Assembly: GCA_032622095.1 (NCBI GenBank)
Contig: CP136068.1
Span: 112,605,546-112,669,545, forward strand
Direction of reading: 5' to 3'
DNA: 64,000 nt
Source: Siphonodentalium dalli
Taxonomy: Eukaryota > Mollusca > Scaphopoda > Gadilida > Siphonodentaliidae
A program made the position numbers and the translations under genes. The notes under the pieces are model-generated. The model searched no databases. It was not told the origin of the DNA and was given only the letters and a program-made list of their open reading frames with translations. Within the stretch, counting starts at the first letter, position 1. Each line of letters begins with the position of its first letter. Below are positions 24,576 through 33,680 of the stretch, piece by piece.

Positions 24576-24596
24576 TTAGAATTGAATCCTGGCCCT
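24576..24596 (+). other. 2A-like NPGP motif at start of LINE-B protein
   Basis: LEL-NPGP occupies residues 11-17 after an LLLVRSG leader. The 2A consensus is D-(V/I)-E-x-N-P-G-P. Here the consensus D is S (GSLELNPGP) and V/I is L, so activity may be weakened. The hydrophobic leader and the position ahead of the endonuclease match 2A sequences described at the N-termini of invertebrate CR1-type LINEs. Confidence 0.75.
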
Positions 24597-24782
24597 GGTA
24601 ATAATGGTAATAATAATATTGATCGATCCCACGACGAACATCAAACACTCTCGATCTTTCACTTAAATATTAGAAGTATCCGGCATAAACTACTGCGACT
24701 GGTCGACGAAATCGAAGATTACGAAATCTTGTGTTTCACCGAAACCCATACTGATGCAGCATTTCCCAGCCATAATATACAA

Positions 24783-24786
24783 CTTC
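24783..24786. repeat. Target-site duplication CTTC, left
   Basis: The four bases before the 5' LTR TGTGCC, identical to 30359-30362 after the 3' LTR. Removing one copy restores the LINE-B reading frame. Confidence 0.85.
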
Positions 24787-25553
24787 TGTGCCAAGACAAC
24801 AAGGGGCCGCTCGGTTCACCATATGTATCGGCGCGCCCCTGCTATGCGAAGGCACGATGTTCGATACGCAGATAACAGTTCTGACCACCCGAAGTAGAAA
24901 GCTAATGCAGCATGAAGACTTAGAAGTATACACACAAGAAGGACGGCCATCCGAACGATTTACGGATTAGCTATCGCAGGTGTACTAGGGAAGATGCCCA
25001 TTGGAAATTAATGCGGCGAGCGGACCAGGAGAAGATACAGAAGAATGTCCGATTACCCCTACTACGCCCCAAACTGATGTACCGCGAAAAACGCCTTGGG
25101 CTAGCAACGTCACCCCAGACTATAAAGATTCCCTGATTTTATTAGAGAAATCATGATGCTTTGGAACTCCCTCGAGTCGACACTAGTACTCGTACTACCG
25201 ATGCAGAGATGCCAAGAAGACGGCTAGGATCTCTAGCCGGGGGCATGGATAGGAATGCAAGGTAACACATTATGATCTTGTATTCCTAACAACACACCAC
25301 TGATGCGCCGACGGAAGAAGAAGAGCAGACGACAGGAAGATAAACTCAACCGGAACTCAACCGAGTAGAAGACAAGTGGACACGCCCAACCTATGAAGAC
25401 GGAAGAAGACCCCTAAACCGAGCAGACGACAGGAAGATAAACTCAACCAGGAGGAACCCAGATGCCGATGATTGAACATTATTGACTTTGTTATAATTAA
25501 ATAAACAAACCGTTCTGATAGCCTTAAGAGTTATATGTACCCGTATTGGCACA
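24787..25553 (+). repeat. 5' LTR, 767 bp
   Basis: Begins TGTGCCAAGACAAC and ends GTATTGGCACA, with an 8-bp inverted terminal repeat. TATAAA at 25121-25126 is a candidate promoter. AATAAA at about 25498-25503 is a candidate poly(A) signal near the 3' end of the LTR. A direct repeat within the LTR (GCAGACGACAGGAAGATAAA) occurs twice, about 100 bp apart. Confidence 0.95.
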
Positions 25554-25564
25554 TATCTCTTAAC

Positions 25565-25582
25565 TGGTGCCGTGAGCAGGAT
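25565..25582 (+). promoter_or_regulatory. Candidate primer-binding region
   Basis: TGGTGCCGTGAGCAGG begins 11 bases after the 5' LTR. The TGG start and position fit a tRNA primer-binding site, but I could not assign the tRNA, and the spacing is slightly larger than the usual 0-5 bases. Confidence 0.4.
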
Positions 25583-25687
25583 CTGAACGCTAATCGCAGA
25601 CACAACGTGAAGCCAGAAGAGGAACAGTGTGAACAGAAACAGTGTGGGAAAATTGGCAAAACGTGAGTCTAATTGTTTGTTATCATA

Positions 25688-26773
25688 ATGGCTACCCAAC
25701 AACAATCAGCTGGTGTTCTCGCCCCATTGACAGAGTCTATCAATTCTCAAATTGCTGCAATGGCCATGACTACGGTGACACAAGTAGTGACGTCATTTGA
25801 CGGGGACCCCACGAAATACCACGGGTGGGTCAAGTCGATAGAAAAATGCGCAATCCTAACCGGCGCTAACGAAGCAAAGAAGCCCTATTTGGCATTCCAG
25901 AGCGCCACGGGCCCCGTATCAGAATTTTTACAAAGATATTTGCCCACGAATCCTAACGCCACGTGGCAAGACACAAAAACCGAATTATCTAGTCGATTTG
26001 CCGAGATAAATGACAATCAATTCGCCTTTTCGATGCTAAGAAATATCAAGCAAAAACAAAACGAAAATTTACACGTGCTAGCCGAACGAATTTTGGAAAT
26101 CGCGACGGTGGCATATCGAGATCAACCCGGCGGGATCAACGCGGTTGAAGGCCAACTCGTAGGGTTTTATATTGACGCTTTAAGAAGCGACAGTTTGAAA
26201 ATGAAGCTGATCAGGGATGGCCCAAAGACACTAAAATTGGCAGCCGAAATCGCCATGCGGGAAATGGGGATCCGACGGGTATTCAACCTACGAACGGGCC
26301 GCGAAAATTACAACGAAAACGAACCGGAAGCGATGGAAATCGATAGTTTCCGAAACAAACGCGCGAGAACAACCCGCGATATATGCGCACGCGATAACCA
26401 CACGACCCGAGAACACCGATCACGCCCGAGACAGGTGCATGTCGAAGCGGTGGTTAAACCACGAACAGTCGAATGTTGGACGTGTCAGGGTGACCATTTC
26501 GCTCGCGACTGCCCCTTTAAGACCGAAAACCGAAGGCACGTATCTTGCTGGGTTTGCGAAGGTAATCACTTGGCTAGAAATTGCCCCTCTAAATCCGGAG
26601 ATTCGAAGCAAAAGCAATGGAACGCGCCAGTAACTCCACCTAGGGGAATCCGCCGAGATCAGCCGAATCGATCACGTGACCTATCCCATGATACACCGCA
26701 TCACAGCCGGAGTTATCCGACATTAAACGAACCACCACGACTAATGACCCCGCCCACATACGCAAAAAGCTAA
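25688..26773 (+). CDS. gag: Gag-like protein with two CCHC zinc knuckles
   Basis: Starts at ATG 25688 (MATQQQS; the frame is open from 25673 without an ATG) and runs 361 codons to TAA 26771-26773. It has a capsid-like helical region (F.GD..KYHGWV near the start, then YLPTNPNATW, SRFAEINDNQFAF and QKQNENLHVLAERI). A basic stretch follows, then two knuckles of form C-x2-C-x3-H-x4-C: CWTCQGDHFARDC and CWVCEGNHLARNC. Gag packages element RNA into particles. The frame is intact, unlike pol. An A5 run sits just before the stop, and the protease frame is -1 to Gag, so Gag-Pol was probably made by a -1 frameshift. Name and role follow from the domains; the lineage is not certain. Confidence 0.9.
   Translation: MATQQQSAGVLAPLTESINSQIAAMAMTTVTQVVTSFDGDPTKYHGWVKSIEKCAILTGANEAKKPYLAFQSATGPVSEFLQRYLPTNPNATWQDTKTELSSRFAEINDNQFAFSMLRNIKQKQNENLHVLAERILEIATVAYRDQPGGINAVEGQLVGFYIDALRSDSLKMKLIRDGPKTLKLAAEIAMREMGIRRVFNLRTGRENYNENEPEAMEIDSFRNKRARTTRDICARDNHTTREHRSRPRQVHVEAVVKPRTVECWTCQGDHFARDCPFKTENRRHVSCWVCEGNHLARNCPSKSGDSKQKQWNAPVTPPRGIRRDQPNRSRDLSHDTPHHSRSYPTLNEPPRLMTPPTYAKS
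26764..26773 (+). promoter_or_regulatory. Candidate -1 frameshift site at Gag/protease overlap
   Basis: An A5 run (26764-26768) lies two codons before the Gag stop. The -1 frame is open from before this point into the protease. It is not a perfect X-XXY-YYZ heptamer, so efficiency is unknown, and I did not identify a downstream pseudoknot. Confidence 0.4.
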
Positions 26774-26775
26774 GG

Positions 26776-27357
26776 AATCCTCTCATTGAGGCCACATATG
26801 AGAGGAAGTTTAGTATCAATATTGTGGGAAACCCCAGCTCATGTTTAGTTAGAATAGGTAAAGATAAATATCGCTCGTTGGTGGATAGTGGCGCGGAAGT
26901 GTCATTGATTCACAAACGCGTCTATGACGCATTACAGTTTCGACCAAAACTAACTAGGGAACACATTAACCTTAGCTCTGTGAATGGGAAATCACTGGGT
27001 GTACTTGGTAGCGTAGAACTAACCTTCAAAATGGCGAAACTAAAATTAACCCATAAATTTTATGTGGTGAATGATATGACCCGGAACATGATATTAGGGA
27101 GAGATTGGTTGACCTCTCGGGGGGTCAGACTGTATTATGATCTGGGATGCCTCAAGGTCAGTGACGTGTACGTCCCCTTGGAATCGGACGCGCACATAGC
27201 TTCCCTGCTGAGATTGACCAGCAAGGTTAGCTTAAAGCCCCAAACCTCAACTTTATGTATGGGAAAATCAAAAAACTTAGCTTCTCTTCACAAGTCGACA
27301 TTAGTAGAGGTGGCCCAAATCGAGAAAGGTTACCTAGCATCAAAACCCGGTTTGTAG
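26776..27357 (+). CDS. Retropepsin-like aspartic protease (part of Pol)
   Basis: This is the -1 frame relative to Gag. It contains LVDSGAEVSLI (catalytic D in DSGA), a flap region and ILGRDWL, the conserved I-L-G-x-D-W/F-L near the end of the domain. It would cleave Gag and Pol in the particle. The frame is open across the Gag stop and has no ATG of its own, consistent with frameshift expression. It ends at TAG 27355-27357. The same frame then continues with linker sequence (VPLLLVNNTNKTVYLRRGSVVGK), so the TAG is either a nonsense mutation or a readthrough codon. Confidence 0.85.
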   Translation, partial: NPLIEATYERKFSINIVGNPSSCLVRIGKDKYRSLVDSGAEVSLIHKRVYDALQFRPKLTREHINLSSVNGKSLGVLGSVELTFKMAKLKLTHKFYVVNDMTRNMILGRDWLTSRGVRLYYDLGCLKVSDVYVPLESDAHIASLLRLTSKVSLKPQTSTLCMGKSKNLASLHKSTLVEVAQIEKGYLASKPGL

Positions 27358-28281
27358 GTAAGGAAGTCGATTTCGAAACTAGGTAAAAGACATCAAGTCC
27401 CATTGCTACTTGTGAACAACACTAATAAAACCGTTTATCTGCGGCGCGGCAGTGTAGTTGGAAAATCAGTCACGTATGGACGAAGACGCAATCGTGCTGG
27501 GAAAGGTTATTGTCAAATAACATTACAGCAACAGCCTAAATCATTTATGATGGTACACAAACACGTGAAACAGGCGAAACGCCAACAAGCAGCGAAATTT
27601 AACAAAAAGGCCACAGACACCAAATTCGAGATTAGCGAGGCCGTATATGTTAAGAATCACTTACGAAAAAGCAAACTTGAAAGTAAATGGAAACCCTACT
27701 TCCGAATAACCAAGCAAATAACGCCCGTTACTTTCGAGTTAAGAAATCAATTAACTGGGAAAGTAACACAATCCCACGCTGAACATATGCGCAAGGCCAA
27801 ACTTGAATGGGAAATCCCCAAAACTGACAACAACAAGCGTGCTCAAACGTATGTTGTTCCCCCCGAAGACGAAGATAGCGACGTTCCTGCCCCTAACCCT
27901 GTGGGTGGGTCTTCTGGCGATGAAACAGAACCATTACCAGATGATGTAACCGCTCGATATCGGAGACAATGTTCGGACTCCGATGACGAAGGTGTCCCTT
28001 TAAGCGAGCTTAAGATGCGCTTACAGCGTAGAAAAACGCGACTCGCACGCTCAGAGCCGCTACAAGACCATGACTCGTCCACGGACGAGAGATCAGAGCC
28101 GAGTGCCAAGGCACGACGCGCTCCAGCGCCTCGTCAACACGGGCGCAAAGTAACAAAGATGTTTACGGCACGTGCGCGTAGCAATTTAATAAATAAACCT
28201 TTAAACTTTACAATCACGCGCGGAGAGATAACGAGTAGCACGCCGACGCGAATATTGCCATCTTTAGGGTTACTAAGTTGA
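27358..28281 (+). pseudogene. Pol remnant: pre-RT linker fused to integrase C-terminal domain
   Basis: Residues 1-21, counted from 27403 (VNNTNKTVYLRRGSVVGK), resemble the linker between protease and RT in Ty3/gypsy Pol. By residue ~48 the frame is already at the far side of Pol (VHKHVKQAKRQQAAKFNKK). Residues ~75-140 form an integrase C-terminal GPY/F-type fold (AVYVKNHLRKS, KWKPYFRITKQITPVTFEL, SHAEHMRKAKLEWEIP). RT, RNase H and the integrase HHCC and DDE domains, normally more than 800 residues, are missing, so an internal deletion with a breakpoint at about 27465-27545 is inferred. The remaining C-terminus (~140-292) is acidic then basic, and unrecognised. Confidence 0.85.
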
Positions 28282-28368
28282 GCGCACCCCGCGCAAATTA
28301 CACGATATCGAGAAGATTCACATGGCTGACTTAGGAATGAAAAGTTATTGCCCCAATGAATAGTAGAG

Positions 28369-28647
28369 ATGGCCAGGGTGGTATTTTGCCCTAGTAACAA
28401 CTACAGTAGTATTTTCATTATCTTGACCCACCGATTCTGGTGGAAATTTGTTAAACGACATTTAACAAGGTTAGCCATTATGTATAATAAGCAGTTAGAC
28501 CAGCGACCTGAGGATATCCCGAATGCCGTGTTCAAAGAGCCCATAGACGAAGCAATGGAGACGGATGCACCGAAGCCGTCTGCGCTATTCCGGGACAACA
28601 ATCAGGAACGCCTACATGTATATCCAATTATAGCCGTCAGAGGCTAA
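28369..28647 (+). CDS. Unrecognised small ORF downstream of integrase
   Basis: 92 codons. The N-terminal half is hydrophobic and basic (IFIILTHRFWWKFVKRHL), and the C-terminal half is acidic (DQRPEDIPNAVFKEPIDEAMETDAPKPSALF). It lies between the integrase remnant and the last ORF of the LTR element. I do not recognise it and cannot exclude chance; the METD string also appears in the next ORF. Confidence 0.35.
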   Translation: MARVVFCPSNNYSSIFIILTHRFWWKFVKRHLTRLAIMYNKQLDQRPEDIPNAVFKEPIDEAMETDAPKPSALFRDNNQERLHVYPIIAVRG

Positions 28648-29045
28648 CCACATCTGTGGCGGATTTGGATTAGTATTAATTATGTATCATATATTAATGT
28701 ATTCCGCATTTCCTCCGTAATTATTGTTGCACGTATATTAGAATCATTTGCATGTATATAGACATTTATGCATTTCATATATTTCAAATATTAATTGTTG
28801 CATAACGATGTCCATGGTATTATAGTTGGATAATTATCAGAATTATTATAGCAAGCGTTGAATAGGGACTAGAAATCCCGACATACAGTCATACCTTTCG
28901 ATGATTGAAATCAATCACCCGACTTATCTTGTGTTTAACTGTTCGTCAACCAATCAATCTATAGAATTAGTTGTAAATTCCATTTTCGAATTGGGCCGAT
29001 CTGACGGCCCTCAAGCGATACAGATAAATTAGAGAAGTAACCATT

Positions 29046-29564
29046 GTGTATACTGACTGTGTCATTTATTCTCAAACCTCACACACATATCCGTTTGAGT
29101 ATTGCAGGCTGACCATGGCGGTGGAACAAGGGTCGACCAGTTGTCAGAACCTACCCACATACTCGGACAGTGAGGACGAAAATACCTCGACATCCGATGA
29201 TGACAATATGACACCCAATTCAGATGCACGACCGTCCACCAGCAGGCGGCCGCATGAAAGCTACATCGACATGATGCCGCGCATGCAGTCACCCACATCA
29301 TACAACCAGCCATGGATGCAGCCTTACCTCGAGCATAGAAGATATTACACAATGCAGTCCCCTCCCCGTGTGACTCAGTCGTCCAGCGTCACAACCAGTA
29401 GGTCGGAGTTGTCTGAGAGACGCCCAGACGACCCGACCTGCATGGAGACGGACGACATCGCACCAGCTATCCATAGCCGATGCCGCTGTTGCGAACTACT
29501 TCGACGAATCATCGACCTGCTACGCAGCGACGGATTGGACTTGCGATTTCAAGATCAACTTTAA
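29046..29564 (+). CDS. Unrecognised ORF in the env position of the LTR element
   Basis: 172 codons ending 21 bp before the 3' LTR. The first ATG inside is at codon 24 (MAVEQGSTSC). Composition is S/T/D/E-rich (SDSEDENTSTSDDDN), then P/Q/Y/R-rich, then a C-terminal CRCCELLRRIIDLLRSDGLD that looks like a Cys cluster followed by an amphipathic helix. There is no signal peptide, membrane span or N-glycosylated ectodomain, so it is not an envelope protein. The protein is unknown; it may be an accessory nuclear or DNA/RNA-binding factor or a captured fragment. The frame is intact although pol is deleted. Confidence 0.5.
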   Translation: MYTDCVIYSQTSHTYPFEYCRLTMAVEQGSTSCQNLPTYSDSEDENTSTSDDDNMTPNSDARPSTSRRPHESYIDMMPRMQSPTSYNQPWMQPYLEHRRYYTMQSPPRVTQSSSVTTSRSELSERRPDDPTCMETDDIAPAIHSRCRCCELLRRIIDLLRSDGLDLRFQDQL

Positions 29565-29568
29565 ATCG

Positions 29569-29585
29569 GAAAAGTAAAGGAGTAA
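29569..29585 (+). promoter_or_regulatory. Polypurine tract
   Basis: GAAAAGTAAAGGAGTAA, purine-rich and ending at the 3' LTR, is in the correct place to prime plus-strand synthesis. Confidence 0.65.
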
Positions 29586-30358
29586 TGTGCCAAGACAACA
29601 AGGGGCCGCTCGGTTCACCATATGTATCGGCGCGCCCCTGCTATGCGAAGGCACGATGTTCGATACGCAGATAACAGTTCTGACCACCCGAAGTAGAAAG
29701 CTAATGCAGCATGAAGACTTAGAAGTATACACACAAGAAGGACGGCCATCCGAACGATTTACGGATTAGCTATCGCAGGTGTACTAGGGAAGATGCCCAT
29801 TGGAAATTAATGCGGCGAGCTGACCAGGAGAAGATACAGAAGAATGACGCTCGTCCGATTACCCCTACTACGCCCCAAACTGATGTACCGCGAAATACGC
29901 CTTGGGCTAGCAACGACACCCCAGACTATAAAGATTCCCTGATTTTATTAGAGAAATCATGATGCTTTGGAACTCCCTCGAGTCGACACTAGTACTCGTA
30001 CTACCGATGCAGAGATGCCAAGAAGACGGCTAGGATCTCTAGCCGGGGGCATGGGTAGGAATGCAAGGTAACACATTATGATCTTGTATTCCTAACAACA
30101 CACCACTGATGCGCCGACGGAAGAAGAAGAGCAGACGACAGGAAGATAAACTCAACCGGAACTCAACCGAGTAGAAGACAAGCGGACACGCCCAACCTAT
30201 GAAGACGGAAGAAGACCCTAAACCGAGCAGACGACAGGAAGATAAACTCAACCAGGAGGAACCCAGATGCCGATGATTGAACATTATTGACTTTGTTATA
30301 ATTAAATAATCAAACCGTTCTGATAGCCTTAAGAGTTATATGTACCCGTATTGGCACA
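29586..30358 (+). repeat. 3' LTR, 773 bp
   Basis: Matches the 5' LTR with six substitutions, a 7-bp insertion (ACGCTCG) and a 1-bp deletion in a C run. TATAAA is kept (~29927). The AATAAA of the 5' copy is AATAAT here, so the poly(A) signal would be altered. Confidence 0.95.
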
Positions 30359-30362
30359 CTTC
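30359..30362. repeat. Target-site duplication CTTC, right
   Basis: Follows the 3' LTR directly and matches 24783-24786. Confidence 0.85.
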
Positions 30363-33350
30363 GAGGATTCTCTGATCCTGAGAGATATGACGGTTCGAGC
30401 CACGGAGGAGGTATCGCAGTTTATTTTGCTGACCATTTAGTCTTTGAACGTATACCCTCCCTTGAATTCGATGATTCAATATTGTGGTTCAAGCTGACAT
30501 CCAGGGCCTCCCGCTATCTATTGTGTGTCTCATACCGTTCTGATCAATTTTGTAATGATAAGTACTGGGAGTTGATGGATCAGTCCATATCTAATGCATT
30601 TGACTTTAACATCCCCATGATACTAACTGGCGACTTCAACTCGAACGCACTAGACCCATTATCAAAAATCAGAGAAACCATATCATTTTATAGTCTGCGA
30701 AACGTCATTGAATCACCAACCAGAGTGACCTCGACAACTTCCACTCTACTAGATCCCATCATCGTGAATGACAATGTTACATGTCAATCCGAAGTGATTG
30801 ACTTTGGAAGATCCATATCAGACCACTGTGCGGTCATTGAGTACTTAAAATATGACTCGGACTCTAATGTCCCCTTCCCCCGACTAGTTAGGAATTATGA
30901 CAGATGCAAATTTGATGAAGCTATAAAGCTCATTAATGATCCAGAGTGGTTGCACGCTATCGAAACAGCACCCGACATAGACTTGGCGACTGATATTTTC
31001 CACAATCAAAAGTTTTAATAAGACCTAAAGACAAACATTGGTTCACTTCAGAATTGAGATCGATGATTCGGAAAAGAGATAGACTACGTAAAATTGCTTT
31101 GAAATCAAAAAAGGAAACTGACTTGTCCAAATTCAAAAAAGCTCGAAATACTGTCAATAATATGAAAAAATATGCCAGAGCCCGTTATGAACAAACACTA
31201 CAACAAAATTTCCGTGAACACCCTTCCTCAAAATATTTCTGGCACTGTATACAGGATATTATGCAAACTAAGCATAAGGGCGCTATCACCCTCTAACTAA
31301 TGACAAAGGAAACTTAGTATTTGATGACCACACCAAAGCGACAATGCTCCACGGTGCGTTCATCTCAAATTCAGAACTCGACGATTGGTCGTGCAGTTTA
31401 CCGATATTCACCCAGAAGTGTAGTAACACAGTAACAGACATTGAAATCACTATCGATGATATCATTTCTGCTATTGGGACCCTGAAACCTAATAAAGCAT
31501 CTGGCCACGATGGAATTACTGTTAAAATGATCCAATACACAACCCCAGCTATCGCCACCCCCCTTAAAGCTTTATTTGAAAAATCGCTTGAACTTTGTGC
31601 ATTCCCAACACAATGGAAGCTCGCAAATGTTATCCCTATATACAAGAAAAATGACAAATCAAGCTGTAAAAACTACCGCAAAATATCCTTACTCCCATGC
31701 CTCAGCAAGATCTTAGAGAAAATTGTGCTAAAATACTTAATGGTCCACTTTTCAAATAATAATATACTATATCAATACCAATCTGGGTTTGTTCCTGGAC
31801 ATAGCACAACTTTCCAGTTACTTGAGATATACCACACCCTGTGCCAGGCCCTCGATGAGAAGTCATATACGTCGGCATTTTTTTGCGATATTTCCAAAGC
31901 ATTTGAGAGAGTCTGGCTCAGGGGGTTGTTATTCAAACTGGAACAATTCGGAGTAGCCGGAAATGTCCACTGTTGGTTGAATAGCTATCTCTGTAACAGA
32001 TCACAACGCGTCCTAGTGGGTAAATCTTTCTCGGATTATCGTAGTATCCCAGCAGGAGCCCCCCATGGTTCAATACTTGGACCTTTTTAATTTTTGACGT
32101 ATATAAACGACCTAGCAACGACAATACATTCCCTTACTCGCATGTATGCAGATGATACTTGCTTTTTCAGTGTCCAGCCATCACTTGATGACTGTACACG
32201 CGAACTTTTTGAAGATCTGGATAGAGTTTCTTGTTGGTCGAAACAATGGTTGGTTACTTTCAATGCAGACAAAACAAAATCAATGGTGTTCTCACTTACT
32301 CCCTCGACAGATTCTTTGGATCTCGAACTTGGTGATAACGAAATAGAGCAAGTTGACTGTCATAAACATCTTGGAGTATCTATACAATCGAACCTTCATT
32401 GGGACACCCATATAAATGAAAGTTGTAGCCGAGTGTCAACCAGACTGTCACACCTGAGGAGAATAACATTTCTTGTAAATAGACAAACCCTCGAGATAAT
32501 GTTCAAAACTTACGTACTTCCTATAATGGAGTACGGAGATGTTGTTTGTGATAATGCACCCGATTGCCTCCTCCGGAAACTCGACCGCCTATATACAGAC
32601 GCTGGTAGAATAGTAAGTGGTCTCACGCGTTCGGTGTCAGATGAAAAAGTCTTATTTGAACTTGGATGGCCTCCATTAAGCGAAAGACGAAACCTCCATA
32701 AAATGCACACCTGGAACAAAATAATTACTCATCATGTCCCTTCCTACCTCACCAATTTATTACCAGCTACCGTCGCTGAAGCATCTCGATACCCCATCAG
32801 AAACCCCTTGCGATACATAAACTACTTTACGAACACGACTCATTTCAAATCGAGTTTCGTCCCATCCATTATAGCTGAATGGAATATATCATGTAAAACT
32901 ACTACCGATAACAAAAAAGTTGATAACCCCTCTTCAGAACCAAGTAAAGACGAAATCATAAGTATCATGTATGGAACATTCTGTAATAAAGAGCTGACTT
33001 TGAAACCCCCACCATATTTCAATACAGGTCAAAGGAGATTACATATTTTGCACTGTAGACTTAGAAATAACTGTAGCGACCTAAACTTTGATAAATATGA
33101 TAACTACATCTCAGCTCATTCAAATTGTACTTGTGGAAATTCATGTGAAGACGCAAACCATTTTTTCTTCAGTTGCCCTCTGTACGCAGAAGCGCGAAAT
33201 CGGACGTGGGCCCATATGGATGAACTTAACGTGACTATTGTCTCCGAAAAATATCTCCTGTTTGGTGTACAACACTACAGCGGAAAGCTAAATGCGCGCC
33301 TGTTTGAGACAGTACAATCATTTATCTCATCTACATACCGTTTCTCTTAA
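30359..33350 (+). pseudogene. LINE-B: rest of endonuclease, reverse transcriptase and C-terminal knuckle
   Basis: After the insertion the endonuclease continues with GGGIAVYF, MILTGDFNSN, LLDPIIVND and SDHCAVIEY. A frameshift near 31015 leads into PKDKHWFTSELRSMIRKRDR. A second near 31290 leads into the RT: KPNKASGHDGIT, YRKISLLPCLSKILEKIV, FCDISKAFERVW, PAGAPHGSILGP, then TAA at 32088 replacing one codon, then YADDTCFF and HLGVSI. The C-terminus has C-x-C-x3-C...H-x4-C (CTCGNSCEDANHFFFSC). YADD supplies the catalytic aspartates. The RT copies element RNA at the nicked target; the endonuclease makes that nick. This copy is inactive. Confidence 0.88.
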
Positions 33351-33680
33351 TCTTATAATTATCAGAATTTTCTCGTTATAGTTTCCCTTACCCAAATTCT
33401 GCGAGACCACAGCCACTCCAACAGCCACACTTAAACATTAACTTCTACAATACACCTGAATTAAAACCATCTCCGATATTTGAATATATTAGCAATTGAA
33501 TGCCAGGGGAGAGGAGCTCCGATAAGTTCGGCAACTTGTGCTCCGATCCTCTGTGCCCACACTCATACCATTATTGTTATATTTAATATGTGTAATATAT
33601 ATTGTATATAGTGGGTCACAATAAATATGTTCAAATCAAATCATATCCTACATTATCCTATCCTATCCTATCCTAATATT
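33351..33680 (+). other. LINE-B 3' UTR with terminal stem-loop and (TATCC)n tail
   Basis: The stop codon is followed by about 150 bp of AC-rich sequence. Next comes GGGGAGAGGAGCTCCGATAA, complementary in part to TTGTGCTCCGATCCTCT (about 33508-33557). AATAAA is at about 33622 and TATCC repeats at about 33644-33675. A related GGGGAGAGGAGCT... end occurs at 37864. Such 3' hairpins and microsatellite tails are recognised by LINE RTs of the CR1 group. Confidence 0.65.

Larger units (their letters stand above)
24546..24786 (+). pseudogene. LINE-B: 2A-like leader and first part of APE endonuclease
   Basis: The frame opens at a TTG after a TAA. It reads LLLVRSGSLELNPGPG at residues 3-18, then an N/S-rich spacer, then SIFHLNIRSIRHKLLRLVDE and EDYEILCFTETHTD. 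The LN.RS.RHK and TETH motifs are the first conserved blocks of a CR1-type APE endonuclease, with catalytic residues N (LN) and E (TE). The frame is cut at 24786 by the LTR insertion. The NPGP motif at the start suggests that in intact relatives this protein was released by 2A-type ribosome skipping. Confidence 0.8.
24787..30358 (+). mobile_element. LTR retrotransposon (Ty3/gypsy-like), internally deleted, inside LINE-B
   Basis: Two direct LTRs (767 and 773 bp) with TGTGCCAA...TTGGCACA ends flank ~4.0 kb. The interior holds a putative primer-binding region, Gag with two zinc knuckles, an aspartic protease, the pre-RT linker, an integrase C-terminal domain, extra downstream ORFs and a purine tract before the 3' LTR. 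RT, RNase H and the integrase zinc-binding and catalytic domains are absent. CTTC duplications flank the element. The LTRs differ by six substitutions, a 7-bp indel and a 1-bp indel, indicating recent insertion. The GPY/F-type integrase end and 4-bp duplication favour Ty3/gypsy over Copia. With no RT it is non-autonomous. Confidence 0.93.
24540..33680 (+). mobile_element. LINE-B, CR1/L2-like non-LTR retrotransposon split by an LTR element
   Basis: LINE-B coding sequence occupies 24546-24786 and resumes at 30359-33350, followed by a 3' UTR to ~33680. The gap is exactly one LTR retrotransposon flanked by CTTC. Removing the element and one CTTC copy keeps the endonuclease frame continuous, which confirms the junction. 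The order is 2A-like motif, APE endonuclease, RT, C-terminal Cys/His knuckle, 3' stem-loop, AATAAA, (TATCC)n. Independent defects are a frameshift near 31015, a frameshift near 31290 and an in-frame TAA at 32088-32090. No ATG precedes the first frame and a stop lies immediately upstream (24540-24542), so the 5' end is probably truncated. Confidence 0.88.

Noticed and set aside
24546-24600. Integrated picornavirus-like sequence because of the 2A-like NPGP motif
   Set aside because: The motif is followed directly by LINE endonuclease motifs. 2A-like sequences are known in such LINEs.
27843-28109. 88-codon minus-strand frame in the LTR element
   Set aside because: Antisense to the acidic C-terminus of the Pol remnant; S/E-rich composition mirrors the sense codons.
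28369-29564. Viral envelope gene, making the LTR element a retrovirus
   Set aside because: No signal peptide, transmembrane segment or surface-protein pattern in either ORF; the composition is acidic/polar.
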